From: Betaproteobacteria bacterium
GTDB taxonomy: Bacteria; Pseudomonadota; Gammaproteobacteria; Burkholderiales; SG8-39
Reading direction: 5' to 3'
DNA: 64,000 nt
Assembly (NCBI GenBank): GCA_004298385.1
Contig: SCTX01000089.1
Coordinates: forward strand, 20,736 to 84,735
Part shown: piece by piece, positions 55,140-62,375 of the stretch
How the letters are laid out: the number at the start of each line of letters is the position of its first letter
Numbering within the stretch: position 1 is the stretch's first letter
Position numbers and translations under genes: made by a program
Notes under the pieces: generated by a model
What the model saw: only the letters and a program-made list of their open reading frames with translations
Database searches by the model: none
What the model was told of the DNA's origin: nothing

Positions 55140-55562
55140 CTAGGAATTCTCTACGGGCAAACGGCGAAGCGCACGTATGATATCTTGGACTCGTCTTCCT
55201 CGCACTTCGCATTCCCATATAACGAAAACCCGCCATCCGCCAAGTCGCAGCCAATTTATGGTATCAATGTCACGAGCTTTGTTTCGCGCAAGCTTGGGTT
55301 CCCAATAGTACCGATTTGAGCCTACTCTTCGCGAACCAGTCGAGCAGTTCGGGCAGCCATGCCAGAAACACCCGTGGACGAATATGCAAGCCTGCTTGCT
55401 CGGCAATACGATATCCGGTTTCCCCGGCAGGTTGGCATCGTGGAGCTTGAAGCGCAGGCCAGCCCTGTGCAGAGCCGAGCGCACAAGCTTTTCTGGAACC
55501 GTATCCTTACTTCGAATCTTCGCCATATTCGCACTGCGCACTGGCGCCGACACCTTGTCCAC
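55140..55562 (-). CDS. vsr: Very short patch repair endonuclease Vsr
   Basis: 140 aa. Nicks 5' of the T in T:G mismatches formed when 5-methylcytosine deaminates. The catalytic Asp is in LPGKPDIVLPSKQACIFVHG, then the His/Cys cluster FVHGCFWHGCPNC and the C-terminal GWRVFVIWECEVRG, all as in the Vsr family; the N-terminus RSANMAKIRSKDTVPEKLVR is typical. Six bases after the nuclease-like gene and co-directional with a C5-methyltransferase, its expected functional partner. Start 55562; an internal Met13 is possible. Confidence 0.95.
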   Translation of the reverse strand: MDKVSAPVRSANMAKIRSKDTVPEKLVRSALHRAGLRFKLHDANLPGKPDIVLPSKQACIFVHGCFWHGCPNCSTGSRRVGSNRYYWEPKLARNKARDIDTINWLRLGGWRVFVIWECEVRGRRVQDIIRALRRLPVENS

Positions 55563-55568
55563 GGCAAA

Positions 55569-56360
55569 TTAAATCGGATTTGCGGATGCGGTGATGCTTC
55601 TTGGAGTCCCGAGGTCTGATAGCCCGAGCGGCACCCACTGCATCGCCTTTTTTTTGGGCAAGAGGTCGCTGGTGATGTAGTCGTTGAAAAACACGCACAG
55701 TACGTGCACCTCGGCCATGAGCCCTCTATGTTCATTCAAAGAACGCTTGGCCGGGCCGCACGAAGCATCACCATCGTTAAGCCTGTACACGCTGTTCTTG
55801 CATTGAAGCGATACAAGAGGTCTATGCGGCTCCGCGCCGATCGGCAGTTCCCAGAGAATGTCGAACCCCCCATCCTTCTCGCTGCCTGTCAGGACATTGC
55901 CGTTAAAGCCGATCTGGGTCAAATAGGCATTAAACTGTTTCTTTTTTTTCTCCACATCCCGCGGGTGTCCCACCCGATGGAGAGCACCAGTTACGCGAAG
56001 CTTTACCCGCCTCATGACGCACAGCTCAAACGTTTTTGCGCCCTTCCCTTTCCCGCGGATTTCCCGCATCTGCGTTATCAGCTCAAGGTATTCTTTGTCG
56101 ATGGCCCGGAAGCGGCTAGAATCAGCATCGTAGGAGAATGGTAGTCGCGATCCTCTGGACTTAAAGTGCTCCTCAAGCCGGTTGACAGCCCCGCGGATCG
56201 CATCGTCGTTCGTCATGACCCCGAGCTGCTCCCGAAGCTCATCAAGCACGCTCGAGTCATTCCCTGCTGGATCAAAATCCACCGCCGTGAGCACGCGAGA
56301 TTCCTCTAGCGTCAGCTCCTCTGCGACCATCTCAAAGAACTGAAAGAGCGGACTAGGCAT
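55569..56360 (-). CDS. Putative restriction endonuclease, PD-(D/E)XK-like
   Basis: 263 aa, no family recognised with certainty. The N-terminal half is helical (FFEMVAEELTLEESRVLTAV ... RGAVNRLEEHFKSRGS). The C-terminal half contains GSEKDGGFDILWELP followed 15 residues later by LVSLQCKNSVYRLN: an Asp ... Gln-x-Lys pattern of the Mrr-type PD-(D/E)XK fold. Its start overlaps the ParB-like stop by 8 bp. Position in a methyltransferase operon makes it the likely cutting subunit. Sequence specificity unknown. Confidence 0.65.
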   Translation of the reverse strand: MPSPLFQFFEMVAEELTLEESRVLTAVDFDPAGNDSSVLDELREQLGVMTNDDAIRGAVNRLEEHFKSRGSRLPFSYDADSSRFRAIDKEYLELITQMREIRGKGKGAKTFELCVMRRVKLRVTGALHRVGHPRDVEKKKKQFNAYLTQIGFNGNVLTGSEKDGGFDILWELPIGAEPHRPLVSLQCKNSVYRLNDGDASCGPAKRSLNEHRGLMAEVHVLCVFFNDYITSDLLPKKKAMQWVPLGLSDLGTPRSITASANPI

Positions 56361-57405
56361 TCTGCTCTACGAATGCTTCAACCGCCTGTTCAAGCTCGTG
56401 AACTGCATCGCGCAAGCGCCTCGCCTTCGCTGAGGAAGGCGCGACCTTGTTAATTAGGAGCTTCAGCTGCCTGACAAGCTTTTCCAGCCGTTCAAGGCTT
56501 TCCGCCTTCGTGTCGACATAGATTGCCGCTTCCGAGAGTTCTTTGCCACTGTGAAGCACCTCGCGCGCCTTTTCTGATGCCAGCACCTTGGCGTAGACGG
56601 ATAGTTGCCTTGTCTCTGCAACCCTCCGCTTTGCGGCGATTCTCCTATTTCCGTCTGGCGATGTCGGCCCGTAAAGGTCTTCAAGCACGCGGGTGAGTTT
56701 GGCTTTGCTGTAGGCGGTGATCTCCAGCGCATCGTTTGTTTCGAGATCGATGTATTCCTTCACCCCCGTTCGACTGAGCGCTTCGGCCAGCACCCAGAAC
56801 TCCTCGCCGGGTGGTATTTCCTTCCCTGCTTTCATGAGCAGGCGATATGGGATGAGGAAGCGCCGTGCTTGACTCTTTGTCAGCCGGACTTCCTTAAGTA
56901 CAGTGTCAAGGCTGCCGACGGCTGCAGCTTCGCGCTCAAGGAATTGCGCTTTGCTGAGCGGTGGCCACTCTCGAATACCGAGCAGGTGGCGCACGCCGAG
57001 GTATGCGCGCACATGTTTCTTTTCCTCGGTAGTCTGTCGTGATTCAAACACGAGGATCGGCACAGTGTCGATATCGCTTTTTCGCAGTGGGTACTCTTGC
57101 AGGTGCTGACGGAGATATCGCACCGCTGACAGGCGGCGATTCCCTTCGATAACCACGTACTTGTCGCTCGTTGGGCTCTTCTTCCTCACGACGAGCGGTT
57201 CATAGTCGATGAAACCATTCTCGACGAGGGAATCCACTAGCTGCGAAGCCAAGTGGGGTTCCTTAAGCAACATTTCAGATATCTCGGGTTGGGTCTTCTG
57301 TGTTCCTGCGCCTCCGAAACGAGGATTGCCCGGATCAAACTCTAGGAGATCCGGGGATACGCGATCCAGTCTCGCGTTTGGAATTCCGGCAGCTTTTCTA
57401 GCCAT
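56353..57405 (-). CDS. ParB/Srx-fold protein of the R-M operon
   Basis: 350 aa. The N-terminal third is a ParB-type domain: SPDLLEFDPGNPRFGG, SLVENGFIDYEPLVV and YVVIEGNRRLSAVRYL, which corresponds to the GERRxRA box (here GNRRLSA). The rest is helical (LRDAVHELEQAVEAFVEQ at the end) with no recognised domain. Such proteins can bind NTP and act as DNA clamps or nucleases, but the role here is unknown. Starts within the methyltransferase stop and ends within the nuclease start, so it is an integral member of the operon. Confidence 0.8.
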   Translation of the reverse strand: MARKAAGIPNARLDRVSPDLLEFDPGNPRFGGAGTQKTQPEISEMLLKEPHLASQLVDSLVENGFIDYEPLVVRKKSPTSDKYVVIEGNRRLSAVRYLRQHLQEYPLRKSDIDTVPILVFESRQTTEEKKHVRAYLGVRHLLGIREWPPLSKAQFLEREAAAVGSLDTVLKEVRLTKSQARRFLIPYRLLMKAGKEIPPGEEFWVLAEALSRTGVKEYIDLETNDALEITAYSKAKLTRVLEDLYGPTSPDGNRRIAAKRRVAETRQLSVYAKVLASEKAREVLHSGKELSEAAIYVDTKAESLERLEKLVRQLKLLINKVAPSSAKARRLRDAVHELEQAVEAFVEQNA

Positions 57406-58363
57406 GGGCGCCGTGGAGGATATGTGTGAGGCCGCCGACTACGGATGCGAACAGCGGCGGGGGGACGGCATTGCCGATCATCTGAAATCGATCCTTCACC
57501 ACGCCGTGCTCAAACTTAAAGGACCTCGGAAATCCCTGAAGCGCGGCGCATTCCTTGTACGCTAGCCGCCGCGCGCGACCGTGGCGGTCGAAAACCCACT
57601 TGTCAGTATGGACGCGGCGCAGCGGCGGGCTTACCGGATGCAGAGGGACATGTCGCCAATTGCCCACGATGCATCCGCTGGGCTCGTCCCAATCTGCTCT
57701 GCGATTGCGCGAGAGATAGTACCAGTTCATGTTTTGAGGACAGAACTCGCCCTCTGGCCACTCTGGCATGTCGGCTAAGACGTCCCGCTGCGTTGCGTGT
57801 GGGTTGGCCCTCCCGTCGCCGTGCGTTGGATTGGGAAAATCGTAAGTCTTGTCGAGATCCGAGCGCACTCCAACGATGAACAAGCGCTTTCGGTCCTGCG
57901 GCACCCCGTAGTCCTGAGCGTTGAGGATGCCCCACTTCACAGCGTAGCCGGCCAGACGGTAACGGCGAAGCTGGTTCTCCAGCAACAAGCGGTTCTTCCC
58001 GTATGCCATTCCCGCGACGTTCTCCACAATGAACGCGCGCGGCAAGATATAGCGGAGCGCACGGTCGAATTCTTGATATAGGTAGTTGAGGTTATCTGTA
58101 CTGTCTCGGCGACCGCCTTGCGTGAACCCCTGGCACGGATAGCAGCCGACTAGGAGTTGAGCGGACGGAAAGCGCGGAAAGTCTCGAATGTCACCGCATT
58201 CGATGGTCGCATCTGGAATGTTGTCGGCATAGGTCTCGCACGCCCGGTCCCAGAGGTCGTTAGCCCAGACTATCCGAAAGCCTGCCTTCTCGAGCGCGAG
58301 GTCGGAGCCACCACATCCCGAAAACAATGAAACGGTGCGCACCCGCCGCGCAGGCGTGGCCAT
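57398..58363 (-). CDS. dcm: DNA (cytosine-5) methyltransferase
   Basis: About 321 aa. Motif I TVSLFSGCGGSDLALEKAGF, motif IV GCYPCQGFTQGG with the catalytic Cys, motif VI FIVENVAGMAYG, motif VIII ILNAQDYGVPQDRKRLFIVG, motif X QMIGNAVPPPLF: a complete C5-MTase. ATG 58363 (MATPARRVRTVSLFSG, GAGAGGAG upstream) begins close to motif I; in-frame ATGs at 58390 and 58546 would add 9 or 61 unconserved residues. The variable region (target recognition) is between motifs VIII and IX, and the target site cannot be read off. Protects the host DNA from the linked nuclease. Confidence 0.93.
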   Translation of the reverse strand: MATPARRVRTVSLFSGCGGSDLALEKAGFRIVWANDLWDRACETYADNIPDATIECGDIRDFPRFPSAQLLVGCYPCQGFTQGGRRDSTDNLNYLYQEFDRALRYILPRAFIVENVAGMAYGKNRLLLENQLRRYRLAGYAVKWGILNAQDYGVPQDRKRLFIVGVRSDLDKTYDFPNPTHGDGRANPHATQRDVLADMPEWPEGEFCPQNMNWYYLSRNRRADWDEPSGCIVGNWRHVPLHPVSPPLRRVHTDKWVFDRHGRARRLAYKECAALQGFPRSFKFEHGVVKDRFQMIGNAVPPPLFASVVGGLTHILHGAHG

Positions 58364-58696
58364 ACCAGTGCTCCTCTCCCTTCGCCGCATGCTCTCACTT
58401 CCCTTCCCGACCGTAGCACCTCCGACCCTGATCGCGTCGGTCCCACGCAATTGTGCCAGTTCACTGTCCAGCTTGCAGAGCGCCAACAATTTGGGCCATT
58501 CTTCACCGGTCCGGGACAGTACTACCATGACTTCTCGCCCAGGCATGAAAGATGGACTTCGTCAAGCGCAATGACAATATGGCAACAAAACCACCAGCTC
58601 TTTCAATGTCGATTCTACCCCTGACGGGCACAACGGGGACGCGTATTCTTCTGAACGTCCAGTCCGGTCGAAAGCGGAATTACATTCGCCCACCTG

Positions 58697-58783
58697 CCTC
58701 AGCAATCCGAACATTGCGAACGTGGGGAAAACTCGACGCAATCCGCACGTCTCAGCAGGTCTCACGCGGTCAACATTAGACGA
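58697..58783 (-). repeat. Dispersed repeat family, copy 1 (~85 bp)
   Basis: Minus-strand sequence starting TCTAATGTTGACCGCGTGAG and passing through GACCTGCTGAGACG and GCAATGTTCGGATTGC. It aligns over its full length (about two thirds identity by eye) with 60265-60352 in the same orientation. Sits in the 420-bp stretch between the methyltransferase and the broken glycosyltransferase, right after the latter's stop. No open frame of its own. Confidence 0.55.
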
Positions 58784-58785
58784 CT

Positions 58786-59560
58786 CTAAATCGCGCGCAG
58801 CAAGCCGGCGACGCGCTCGGCGCGCGCACGCCGGGCATAAGCGCGCGCCTTCTCGCGCGCCCTCTCCCCCATGCGGCGCGCGCTCTCGGGGTCGGCGACC
58901 AAGCGGCGTATGCCCTCGGCCAGGCTGGCGGGATCGCCGGGCCGCACCCATGCCGCCTCGTCCTCGGCCAGCACTGCGCGCAGCGGTGGCCGTTCGCTCG
59001 CGACGATGGCGCAGCCCGCGGCCATATATTCGAACAGCTTGATCGGCGAGGTATAGCGGCTGTCCGCATCGTCGCGGTTAGGCAGCGCGGCGATACAGGC
59101 GCTGGCAAGCCCGCGCATCACTTCCTGTTGCGGCACATGGCCGCGGAATTCCAATTGCGCGCCTGCGGCCGGCGCACGGCCGCGCTCGCGCGCAAGCTGC
59201 GCCGCGTCGCCGCCGTACAGGGTGATGCTGCATCCGGACAATTCGGACGCCGCCTGCACCAGATCGGCCACGCCTTTCCAGGCGAAGAAACTACCGGCAT
59301 AAGCGATATGCGATGCGGCATGCGCCCAATCCTTTTACGGCAGATGCTCGGGCCAGTCCACGCCGTTGGGCAGCACCTCGATTTCGCGCTCGCCGTAGAG
59401 TTCGCGCAAGCGCTCGGCCGTGGGCAGGGAATTGGCGATCACCGGCGTTGCCGTGCGCAGCACCCGGCTTTCCATGGCGAACTGGCGCGCGCGCTTTGCC
59501 GGCGGCGCGGTATCGCTGAACACTTCGTGCGCCTCGTAGACCAGTTTGCGTAATGCCGCG
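58786..59560 (-). pseudogene. Glycosyltransferase (GT4) remnant with premature stop and lost 5' end
   Basis: Continuous frame on the minus strand from LVYEAHEVFSDTAPPAKRAR through REIEVLPNGVDWPEHLP, a TAA at 59337-59335, then in the same frame KDWAHAASHIAYAGSFFAW, SPIKLFEYMAAGCAIVASE (GT4 E-x7-E region) and the end ERVAGLLRAI. Only one nonsense codon separates the halves. The 5' part is missing: the frame is cut at about 59560, directly at the stop of the parE-like toxin gene. Probably once a mannosyl- or glucosyltransferase of the glycan locus. Confidence 0.85.
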
Positions 59561-59564
59561 GGCC

Positions 59565-59927
59565 TTACGTGCTGTCGGGTTCGCTCGCTGCCGGCGGATG
59601 GCGCGGTAGATCCATGCTGTCGTGAAGTAATCGCAGCACATCGATGACTTGTTCGCTTGGGGGCGGGGCGAGCCGGAATACGACCAAGTGCCGTCCCTTG
59701 CGTCGCTTGCGGGCGACATGGAGCGTGCGGATGCCCGGGCCGATGTCTTCCCTCGGTGTGGCATCCATGATGGACGGCCCACGCGCGAGATCATGCAGCG
59801 CGCTCGAGAGTGTCCTGGCGTAGGCTCTGGCTTGACCACGGCCGAAATTCTCGACGGTCCAGCGTAGTATTTCGCGTAAGTCCTGCTCGGCGGCGGCGGC
59901 AAGACGAATCGTCCAGATTCGTTTCAC
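59565..59927 (-). CDS. parE: RelE/ParE-family toxin
   Basis: 120 aa. N-terminus RIWTIRLAAAAEQDLREILR with ENFGRGQARAYARTL is the ParE-type two-helix start; IGPGIRTLHVARKRRKGRHL and VVFRLAPPPSEQVIDVLRLL follow, with the conserved Arg and His side chains. ParE poisons gyrase, RelE cleaves mRNA; the subfamily cannot be fixed. Overlaps the antitoxin stop by 4 bp. The C-terminus (PPAASEPDST) extends slightly beyond the fold and its stop abuts the truncated glycosyltransferase. Confidence 0.88.
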   Translation of the reverse strand: MKRIWTIRLAAAAEQDLREILRWTVENFGRGQARAYARTLSSALHDLARGPSIMDATPREDIGPGIRTLHVARKRRKGRHLVVFRLAPPPSEQVIDVLRLLHDSMDLPRHPPAASEPDST

Positions 59928-60205
59928 GCGCCGCCGATGACCTCGCCGGCCAATGTCGAGAGGCGCCGGTCAAGCGCGTCGGCCGTATCGAAGGCGCGAA
60001 ATTTCCCGGCCTCGATGTCGGCGATGCCAATGCGTGCCGCCTTCCGCAGCGCAGCCAGACGGGCCGACTCCTCGGACTCACGACGCTCAATCATGCGTAA
60101 GCCTTCGCGCAGAACCTCGCTGGCGTTCTGATAACGGCCGGAGGCCACAAGTTGCTCGACAAATGTGGCCTGATGATCGGTCAGTACAACATTGCGGGTG
60201 GGCAT
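59924..60205 (-). CDS. parD: ParD-family antitoxin
   Basis: 93 aa ribbon-helix-helix antitoxin. MPTRNVVLTDHQATFVEQLV then SGRYQNASEVLREGLRMIER is the standard ParD DNA-binding start; the C-terminal half (KFRAFDTADALDRRLSTL) wraps the toxin. ATG 60205 is chosen over a longer frame to 60397, because the family begins here and the longer part lies in a repeat. Antitoxin precedes toxin; expected autoregulation. Confidence 0.92.
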   Translation of the reverse strand: MPTRNVVLTDHQATFVEQLVASGRYQNASEVLREGLRMIERRESEESARLAALRKAARIGIADIEAGKFRAFDTADALDRRLSTLAGEVIGGA

Positions 60206-60264
60206 ATCTTGCCTCGCTTTTCGAACTGTTGGCATAGTATGCCATACTGCATCGTCGATGGCAA

Positions 60265-60352
60265 AACAGGCCTCGGCAACCGAACGTTGCATGCTTGGAG
60301 AAGCGCGACCCGGTCCACGCGTCTCGGCAGGTCTGACGCCTTGAACGTCTAG
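60265..60352 (-). repeat. Dispersed repeat family, copy 2 (~88 bp)
   Basis: Same orientation as 58697-58783; starts CCTAGACGTTCAAGGCGTCA, passes through GACCTGCCGAGACG and GCAACGTTCGGTTGC. Lies in the 221-bp divergent space between parD and brnT, where promoters for both are expected. Origin unknown. Confidence 0.55.
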
Positions 60353-60426
60353 GCTTCGCCCACTCCGGGACCCAGGATGGTGATCGACCGCTTGCAATAT
60401 ATATTATCGTATGTATAATAAAAACC

Positions 60427-60697
60427 ATGATCTTCACGTGGAAGGCGGCCAAGCGCGTTACCAATCTGAAGAAACACGGCTTCGATTTCGCGGATGCCGA
60501 ACGGGTATTCAGCGGGCCGACCATCACGGTGGAAGATACCCGTGATTACGACGGCGAACGGCGCTTCAATTCCACCGGCTTTTCGGGGCGCCGCCATCGT
60601 GACGATCTGCCACACCGAAAGCGAAGACGAAATTCACATCATCTCCATGCGAAAGGCGGAACTCCATGAAATCGAAATCCTCTCCCGCTACCTCTAA
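60427..60697 (+). pseudogene. brnT: BrnT toxin gene with frameshift
   Basis: First part reads MIFTWKAAKRVTNLKKHGFD and SGPTITVEDTRDYDGERRFN, typical BrnT. Around 60580-60592 the frame slips by one base; the rest of BrnT (VTICHTESEDEIHIISMRKA, end EILSRYL) continues in another frame to 60697. As it stands the product ends at 60669 with a wrong C-terminus and should be inactive. BrnT is a ribonuclease related to RelE. A sequencing error in the GGGGCGCCGCC run is possible. Confidence 0.85.
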
Positions 60698-60947
60698 AGC
60701 GCCACGCCTGCGCGTTGGCCTAAAGGATGTCGGCCGCAAGGAATTCGCCGCCGCGGTCAGTGAACGGTTGGGCAAGCAGCGCGTTTCCATCATGCTGGAC
60801 GGCTCGATCATTGCGTTCTTCAAGGCCAAGGCCGGGGAGCGCGGCTACCAGACCCTCATCAATCAGGCACTCCACCAGGCCATGACGGGCGAGCAGATCG
60901 AATCCACGCTTCGCCGGGTGATCCGCGAGGAACTGCATACGGCGTGA
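60666..60947 (+). CDS. brnA: BrnA-family antitoxin
   Basis: 93 aa. N-terminal toxin-binding region, then a ribbon-helix-helix at the C-terminus: KQRVSIMLDGSIIAFFKAKA and GYQTLINQALHQAM, as in BrnA. Starts inside the brnT 3' end. Intact although its toxin is frameshifted, so it is now probably an unpartnered repressor. Confidence 0.88.
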   Translation: MKSKSSPATSKAPRLRVGLKDVGRKEFAAAVSERLGKQRVSIMLDGSIIAFFKAKAGERGYQTLINQALHQAMTGEQIESTLRRVIREELHTA

Positions 60948-61003
60948 GATATGGGCGTGGTTCATTGCTTCAATCCACGTGGCATAACCGCCGATCGTTA
61001 GTA

Positions 61004-61075
61004 GACTCTAAATCGCGCGCAGCAATCCCGAGAGGCGCTCGGCACGAGCACGCCAGGTAAACCCGCGCGCCTGGA
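61004..61075 (-). pseudogene. 3' tail of a second glycosyltransferase copy
   Basis: Begins with the 22-bp stretch gactctaaatcgcgcgcagcaa identical to 58783-58804 (the stop region of the broken GT4), followed by diverging but alignable sequence: the minus strand reads RARAERLSGLLRAI then stop, against RARAERVAGLLRAI. Cut at about 61075, followed by the 58-bp dispersed repeat. Only the last 20 or so codons remain. Confidence 0.75.
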
Positions 61076-61080
61076 CGACG

Positions 61081-61138
61081 GCGCCTGAGGGTTTCTTGTC
61101 CAGCCTGGATCCGTCAATCAAGCAACCACGCTGATGGA
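61081..61138. repeat. Dispersed repeat, right copy (58 bp)
   Basis: About 84% identical to 54984-55041. It follows a glycosyltransferase tail fragment and precedes the vapC stop by 5 bp. Together with the left copy it brackets the block from vsr to brnTA. Confidence 0.7.
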
Positions 61139-61142
61139 TTCG

Positions 61143-61544
61143 TCAGGTTCCGGGCAGCGCCGAACGCAGGCCCAAGTGCTCAACGAAAGGATCAAAGTCC
61201 CGATCGCTGTACAGAAGAGACAGCCTGCTCTCGATGCAGCGCGTGGCAATCACGGTGTCGATCGTCTTGCGTACGCTTATACCAAGCGCTCGCAGTGCAC
61301 GAAAGTTCTTGGCCGCTCGGATGGCGATGTCCTGCCCCGCCAAGTCCACGATCACCAGCGAAGTCAGAAGCTTCTTGGCTAGGTTGAAGTTCCGGTCACC
61401 TACAAAGCCTTGCAGTACTTCGGTCAAAACCAGATCGCCGGTCGCAATCGGCTCGGTGCTCAGCAACGAATCCAGCGTTTCCGCTTCCGGAGTGGAGGTC
61501 CCGCGAAAATAATCGATCCAAACGCTGGAATCGACCAATATCAC
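61143..61544 (-). CDS. vapC: VapC-family PIN-domain toxin
   Basis: 133 aa ribonuclease. MILVDSSVWIDYFRG holds the first Asp of the PIN metal site; LVLTEVLQGFVGDRNF the Glu; RKTIDTVIATRCIE and LLYSDRDFDPFVEHLGL the remaining acidic residues. Cleaves RNA (often initiator tRNA) when unchecked. Start overlaps the antitoxin stop by 4 bp. Intact. Confidence 0.93.
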   Translation of the reverse strand: MILVDSSVWIDYFRGTSTPEAETLDSLLSTEPIATGDLVLTEVLQGFVGDRNFNLAKKLLTSLVIVDLAGQDIAIRAAKNFRALRALGISVRKTIDTVIATRCIESRLSLLYSDRDFDPFVEHLGLRSALPGT

Positions 61545-61735
61545 TTATCCGTCCTCATCGCGCCGAGATCACCTTGCCAATCAAGTTTGCCACGAAAGCG
61601 CCGTATCTCCTCTTGCTGTCGCAACCGAAGCAAGGTGCGAAGCCCGAGTTCCACCGCTTCCCGTTTGGTAGTCAACCCGGTCGCCCGAAGCGTGTCCTTC
61701 ATGAGTTTGTCGTCAATCACGATATTGGTGCGCAT
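61541..61735 (-). CDS. vapB: VapB-family antitoxin
   Basis: 64 aa. MRTNIVIDDKLMKDTLRATG and TTKREAVELGLRTLLRLRQQ are the VapB ribbon-helix-helix region; RRFRGKLDWQGDLGAMR binds the toxin. ATG 61735 preferred over a longer frame to 61873, which runs through a foreign gene fragment. Overlaps vapC by ATGA. A promoter is expected in the AT-rich stretch 61740-61770. Confidence 0.92.
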   Translation of the reverse strand: MRTNIVIDDKLMKDTLRATGLTTKREAVELGLRTLLRLRQQEEIRRFRGKLDWQGDLGAMRTDK

Positions 61736-61828
61736 GGTGTGTATCCTTTTGTCATTCATTACACATTCTAGACCTCTGTCGCGCACCTCGCAACCGGAAC
61801 CTAGCTTTATCGCGCGTGCAGGCGGGCC

Positions 61829-62375
61829 GAGGCGCGCGTCCTTGCGCGTCGAATCGAGCTTCCTCGCCGGCACGCTGCGCGATGCCGAATCCGAGAAGCT
61901 TCGCGCGAGCTATGCCGCGACCCTGGCGGCGCTACAGGACACCCTGGGCAACGGAGCCCCGCGCCGAGGCTTGGCCGATGTGGCTTTCGGTAGTCTGCTG
62001 CATGTGGTGCAGGACAGCTTCGCCTTCGGTCACGCTGAACGGGCGAAACCCGTAACGGGTGCCGTCTGTCCCGGCACCAGTCTTCCGCAGCCCGGCGCGA
62101 CCCGCGCCTTTCGTTCCTATTCGAACCAGGATCACAAGAAGCACGGGGATCATGATTCCCGAGACGCCTTCCGAAACGGCATGCAGGCATCACCCAACGC
62201 AGTGGACGTCGGCAAGCTACTCCTTGGCATGTACGACGAAAAGAAGCCTTGGAGCGCTGTCGAGCTCTACTTGAAATGTGTGTTTGCGGTTCAGGATGAG
62301 GCAGAGAGGGCAGCGCCCTCGAACGACCGCTGTTCATCGCTTGAGCATCCTAACCGGTCATATCAAGCTAAATGA
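61829..62375 (+). pseudogene. Chimeric remnant: SGNH-protein fragment joined to a Zn-hydrolase-like fragment
   Basis: Codons from 61829 read GGPRRASLRVESSFLAGTLR, then RASYAATLAAL, a clear copy of the SGNH gene at 54357-54470 (GGPRRASMRVESNVLAGTPR). After about 61940 it changes into a different protein: LADVAFGSLLHVVQDSFAFG then HAERA, with YSNQDHKKHGDHDSRDAF, resembling Zn-dependent phospholipase/nuclease-like proteins with an H-x3-D site. The frame stays open to TGA 62373 but has no proper start. Read as debris joined by rearrangement. Confidence 0.65.

Noticed and set aside
58364..58546. 61-residue N-terminal extension of the C5-methyltransferase
   Set aside because: C5-MTases start shortly before motif I; the extension shows no conserved sequence and ATG 58363 has a good ribosome-binding site. 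It cannot be fully excluded.
58697..61138. Integron cassette array
   Set aside because: Repeats flank TA genes, but no clear RYYYAAC/GTRRRRY-type core pairs and no integron integrase were seen; kept only as a test to run.
61410..61828. N-terminal half of a 321-residue plus-strand frame
   Set aside because: It is antisense to vapC and vapB, both of which have intact family motifs.
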